A DNA stretch of 24,689 bases from SFWF01 sp964599835 (GTDB lineage: Bacteria; Bacillota; Clostridia; Oscillospirales; Acutalibacteraceae). This document shows positions 22,324-24,689 of the stretch, piece by piece; the first letter of the stretch is position 1, and each line of letters begins with the position of its first letter. A program made the position numbers and the translations under genes. The notes under the pieces were generated by a model. It saw only the letters and a list, made by a program, of their open reading frames with translations, was not told the origin of the DNA and did not search any database. The DNA is taken from positions 1-24,689 of the forward strand of contig CAZRHF010000019.1 in the NCBI GenBank assembly GCA_964599835.1. The letters are read 5' to 3'.

Positions 22324-23628
22324 TTATGCAGTTGCCTTTTCGCCCTTTTTCGAGAAGAGCAGATCGCCTGCAATGCCCAGCAGAAGCACCGCCACCGAGG
22401 GCAGGAGCCAGCCGAGACCGAGATCCGCAAGGGGCAGCTCTCTGAGCATCGGTATATAGACTCCGTAGGAGGAGATGACCGCCAGCACGGCAAACAGCAT
22501 TGCACAGAAGGCCGAAAGCATTTTTGAAACGTTTCCGAGCCGCTTGGGTAAAAACGAGGTCAGCACCAGCATCAGTATGGGCGGGTAGACGATATCGAGG
22601 ACGGGGGCGGCGACGGTTATGAGCATTTCTACCCCTGCAAGGGAGATCACCGCGTCAAAAATACAGATCCCGATAACGAAATATTTATACCCTATCTTAC
22701 CCTTTGTAAGCCCTTCAAGGTATTCAGCGGCAGAGGTCGTAAGAGCGATGGCGGTCGAAAGACAGGCAAGACCTGCCACCACCGCAAAGAAGACAAGTCC
22801 CCAGGTTCCCGGCATAAGTGTTGAGATTATGGAGGTCAAAAGGCTTGTGCGGTCGATGTGCATATCGTAGTTTGAGGAGGCGGTTGCACCAAGATAGGTA
22901 AGGCCTAAATAGATTATGAGAAGGCCTATTCCCGAAACGATTCCCGCACCTGCGGCAACACGGGATTTTGCCTTAGGCTCTGTATGGCCCTTGTCGGCGG
23001 CAGAGGAAAGGATTATTACGCCGAAGATGACCGAGGCCAGCACGTCCATCGACTGATATCCTGCGCTTATTCCGTCGGCAACAACGCTTTCGGTTCGGGG
23101 AGGAAGGGTGATGTCTCCCATAGGATTTATAAGTCCCATTACTATAAGAAAGATAAGTCCCAGAAAAAGCAGAGGTGTGAGTATCTTTCCGATTATATCA
23201 ACAACGGCCGACTGATTTATACAAAGCAGGGCGACAGCCGCGAAGAATATCACATAGAAAAGAGGCTTATTAAAGCCTTCGAAAAGGGGTGCGATGGAAA
23301 GCTCAAAGGTTGTGGCGGCGGTTCGGGGGATGCTTATGAATGGGCCGATGCACATAACCACCGCAAACATCATAAGGGGTCCGACGAATTTACCGAGGGG
23401 ACTTAAGAACTTTTCGTGACCGCCGACCCTTATCTGGGCAAGTATGGCGACCACCGCAAGGCCGATGTCGGCAATGTAATAGCCTAAAAAGCCGCTGAAC
23501 CATTCGGTTCCGGCCTTATGTCCCAGATATGGCGGAAAGATCATATTTCCTGCGCCGAAAAACATCGAAAAGAGGGCGGCGCCGATGATAATGCTGTCTA
23601 AAATGACCTTTTTTCTGTCCTTTAGCAT
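22324..23628 (-). CDS. brnQ: Branched-chain amino acid:cation symporter
   Basis: BrnQ imports leucine, isoleucine and valine together with Na+ (or H+) across the cytoplasmic membrane. The 434-residue protein has about 12 predicted membrane helices. The N-terminal IIIGAALFSMFFGAGNMIFP is the hallmark of the LIVCS family, and ISIPRTAATTFE and YQSMDVLASVIFG also fit. The ATG follows GGAGGAT. It has its own promoter at 23661-23689 and is followed by the V-ATPase genes without a clear terminator. A Na+-dependent carrier beside a Na+-type V-ATPase makes a coherent unit. Confidence 0.95.
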   Translation of the reverse strand: MLKDRKKVILDSIIIGAALFSMFFGAGNMIFPPYLGHKAGTEWFSGFLGYYIADIGLAVVAILAQIRVGGHEKFLSPLGKFVGPLMMFAVVMCIGPFISIPRTAATTFELSIAPLFEGFNKPLFYVIFFAAVALLCINQSAVVDIIGKILTPLLFLGLIFLIVMGLINPMGDITLPPRTESVVADGISAGYQSMDVLASVIFGVIILSSAADKGHTEPKAKSRVAAGAGIVSGIGLLIIYLGLTYLGATASSNYDMHIDRTSLLTSIISTLMPGTWGLVFFAVVAGLACLSTAIALTTSAAEYLEGLTKGKIGYKYFVIGICIFDAVISLAGVEMLITVAAPVLDIVYPPILMLVLTSFLPKRLGNVSKMLSAFCAMLFAVLAVISSYGVYIPMLRELPLADLGLGWLLPSVAVLLLGIAGDLLFSKKGEKATA

Positions 23629-23660
23629 TAAATCCTCCGGAAAGTAAACTAATTACAGTT

Positions 23661-23689
23661 ATTGTACCAAAATTTAACTCATTTATCAA
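23661..23689 (-). promoter_or_regulatory. Promoter of brnQ and probably of the V-ATPase operon
   Basis: TTGATA (plus 23684-23689) and TACAAT (plus 23661-23666) are separated by 17 bases. The predicted transcript starts near 23654, about 26 bases before the brnQ ATG. It is the only good minus-strand promoter I find for the genes between here and argH. Confidence 0.85.
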
Positions 23690-23903
23690 GGATAATATGT
23701 ATTAAGCGAATAAATTTGTTGTTATTTTTTTGACAATAGATATTTCGCCTTTCCCACACCTTCAGCCGGAAGTCCGTCGCACGGCAAAAAACGTAGCATA
23801 CGGTGCCCTATGATGCATATCCGTGAAGGCGACCCCTTGCATACAACATTGACACTTTTCGATAAGTTTTGCTGGGCTATACATAGTGTGGCGGGAAGAT
23901 ATA
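23690..23903. other. Spacer between WG-repeat gene and brnQ, no gene seen
   Basis: About 200 bases beyond the brnQ promoter contain no credible reading frame. The part nearest brnQ is very AT-rich, with a run of seven T before GACAATAGAT; the rest has mixed composition with a few small inverted repeats (for example ACGG/CCGT type). No promoter, RNA or mobile-element signature is recognised. It may be remnant sequence at the junction between the conserved operon and the AT-richer gene beyond. Confidence 0.4.
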
Positions 23904-23939
23904 AAGAAACAGCGTAGTGATTTCACTCCGCTGTTTCTT
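23904..23939 (-). terminator. Hairpin terminator after the WG-repeat gene
   Basis: AAGAAACAGCG (23904-23914) and CGCTGTTTCTT (23929-23939) pair perfectly, with one mismatch and then AGTG/CACT extending the stem to a 4-base loop. On the minus strand the stem runs into TTTATATC, a weak T-run. It lies 7 bases beyond the stop codon of the WG-repeat gene. Confidence 0.7.
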
Positions 23940-23946
23940 ACGCTGT

Positions 23947-24689
23947 TTAATCGTTGGATTCTGTTTTTACAAAAGTAAATGTTCCGTCTGTATAGCACTC
24001 CCAAATGTTATCTATCAAATTTTCTATTTTTTCATATTCTAAAGGAAGCAAAAATTCTTCTTTTGAAGAATACAAGCCATAGACAAATTTTCTGTCATAT
24101 TTCTTGCCGTTGTGTGAGAAATAACTGCCGGGGTGTTTCTCGGTAAGTTCGGTATATTGAGAAATTGCTACTGCTGTGACATCATTGATATCGGGCTTGC
24201 GAACAATGGCAAATCTTTGCTTAAATAGCCACGGATATATGAGTTCACCGTTTCTATTGATATAATATTGCCTATAATCGCCTTCCCCATATTCACCATC
24301 TCGTTCGTACACAAGAATATGGTCGTCATCATCAATAGAAATATCGCTATATTTAGGTTCTAGCAGAACCCTTCGCTCTTTTGTATCGTAAAGGCCTATG
24401 AGTGCATCATCATCGTTATCACGAGAAAACTCCAAATATCTGTCGTTATAATCATAATAAGCAATATACGGGAATCTCGTATTGGGAATTTCGTTCCCCT
24501 CAAGGTCAATCAAATGATAGAAATTATCGGTAATTTTAGTAACTACTGCCACACCGTATTTATTAAACGGACGGGCTTCATCGTATTGAAAACCGATAAC
24601 GGTTTGTCCGTTCCCGTCAATATAACCGCAGTGATTTTCGTAATATCTTTTGCCTTCTGGGGTTCTATACCAAGTTCTATTGAGATTTA
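23947..24689 (-). CDS. WG-repeat protein (C-terminal part, 5' end outside window)
   Basis: The frame is open from the window edge at 24689 to the TAA at 23947, giving about 247 residues. It contains several WG-type repeats: GYIDGNGQTVIGFQYDEARP with NKYGVAVV, LIGLYDTKERRVLLEPKYSD, YYINRNGELIYPWL and VYGLYSSKEEFLLPLEYEKI. Such repeats form beta-propeller or solenoid surfaces; many family proteins are of unknown function, some surface- or defence-related. The GTG at 24550-24552 is internal to a repeat and not a believable start. Base and codon use (many AAA, AAT, TAT codons) is AT-richer than in the neighbouring operon, suggesting a different origin. Confidence 0.85.
   Translation of the reverse strand, partial: NLNRTWYRTPEGKRYYENHCGYIDGNGQTVIGFQYDEARPFNKYGVAVVTKITDNFYHLIDLEGNEIPNTRFPYIAYYDYNDRYLEFSRDNDDDALIGLYDTKERRVLLEPKYSDISIDDDDHILVYERDGEYGEGDYRQYYINRNGELIYPWLFKQRFAIVRKPDINDVTAVAISQYTELTEKHPGSYFSHNGKKYDRKFVYGLYSSKEEFLLPLEYEKIENLIDNIWECYTDGTFTFVKTESND

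Noticed and set aside
23762..24004. Minus-strand open frame of 80 codons overlapping the end of the WG-repeat gene
   Set aside because: It overlaps the WG-repeat gene in another frame, crosses the terminator hairpin, and lacks a recognisable ribosome binding site or family resemblance.

Overview
This is a window of bacterial chromosome, most probably from a Clostridia-class Firmicute (an anaerobic, gut-type Oscillospiraceae/Ruminococcaceae-like lineage; the lineage is inferred). The evidence is GGAGG-type ribosome binding sites before most genes, near-consensus sigma-A promoters with 16-17 bp spacers, an L10-type leader with an attenuator, the rpmG-secE-nusG-rplK-rplA-rplJ order, a YycJ-like hydrolase next to rlmH, and a complete bacterial V/A-type ATPase operon. 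I see no tRNA, rRNA, CRISPR array or transposase gene. Nearly all genes are on the minus strand; only the ABC transporter gene is on the plus strand.

Layout in window coordinates. 1-3383: translation/secretion operon read leftwards, rpmG, secE, nusG, rplK, rplA, then a separate promoter, L10 leader, attenuator and rplJ (cut by the window edge). 3408-6151: murA, a YycJ-like metallo-hydrolase and rlmH in one transcription unit. 6258-8190: a divergent ABC exporter half-transporter with its own promoter, a palindromic leader and a two-way terminator. 8196-11969: an accessory block with a YidD-like protein carrying an extra membrane domain, an unrecognised protein, a small Mor-family DNA-binding protein, and a large sigma factor fused to a membrane anchor and a predicted extracytoplasmic propeller. 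11970-12354: a non-coding mosaic of short palindromes between inverted GGGAAAA-type tracts, ending in the argH terminator. 12353-23689: brnQ followed by the V-ATPase genes in the order H-I-K-E-C-F-A-B-D and then argH, apparently one long unit. 23690-24689: an unexplained spacer and the 3' part of a WG-repeat protein gene of AT-richer composition.

How the genes work together. The right half looks like a sodium-energy module. The proteolipid K has the full residue set that binds Na+ in Enterococcus hirae NtpK, and the upstream gene is BrnQ, a cation-coupled branched-chain amino acid carrier of a family that uses Na+ in Gram-positive bacteria. ArgH sits at the end of the same operon. The left half is core ribosome, NusG and SecE machinery with visible RNA-level and possibly operator-level control. 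The most unusual items are the one-polypeptide sigma factor/membrane/propeller fusion, the SecE with four extra predicted membrane segments, the run of seven hairpins between nusG and rplK, and the membrane-extended YidD.
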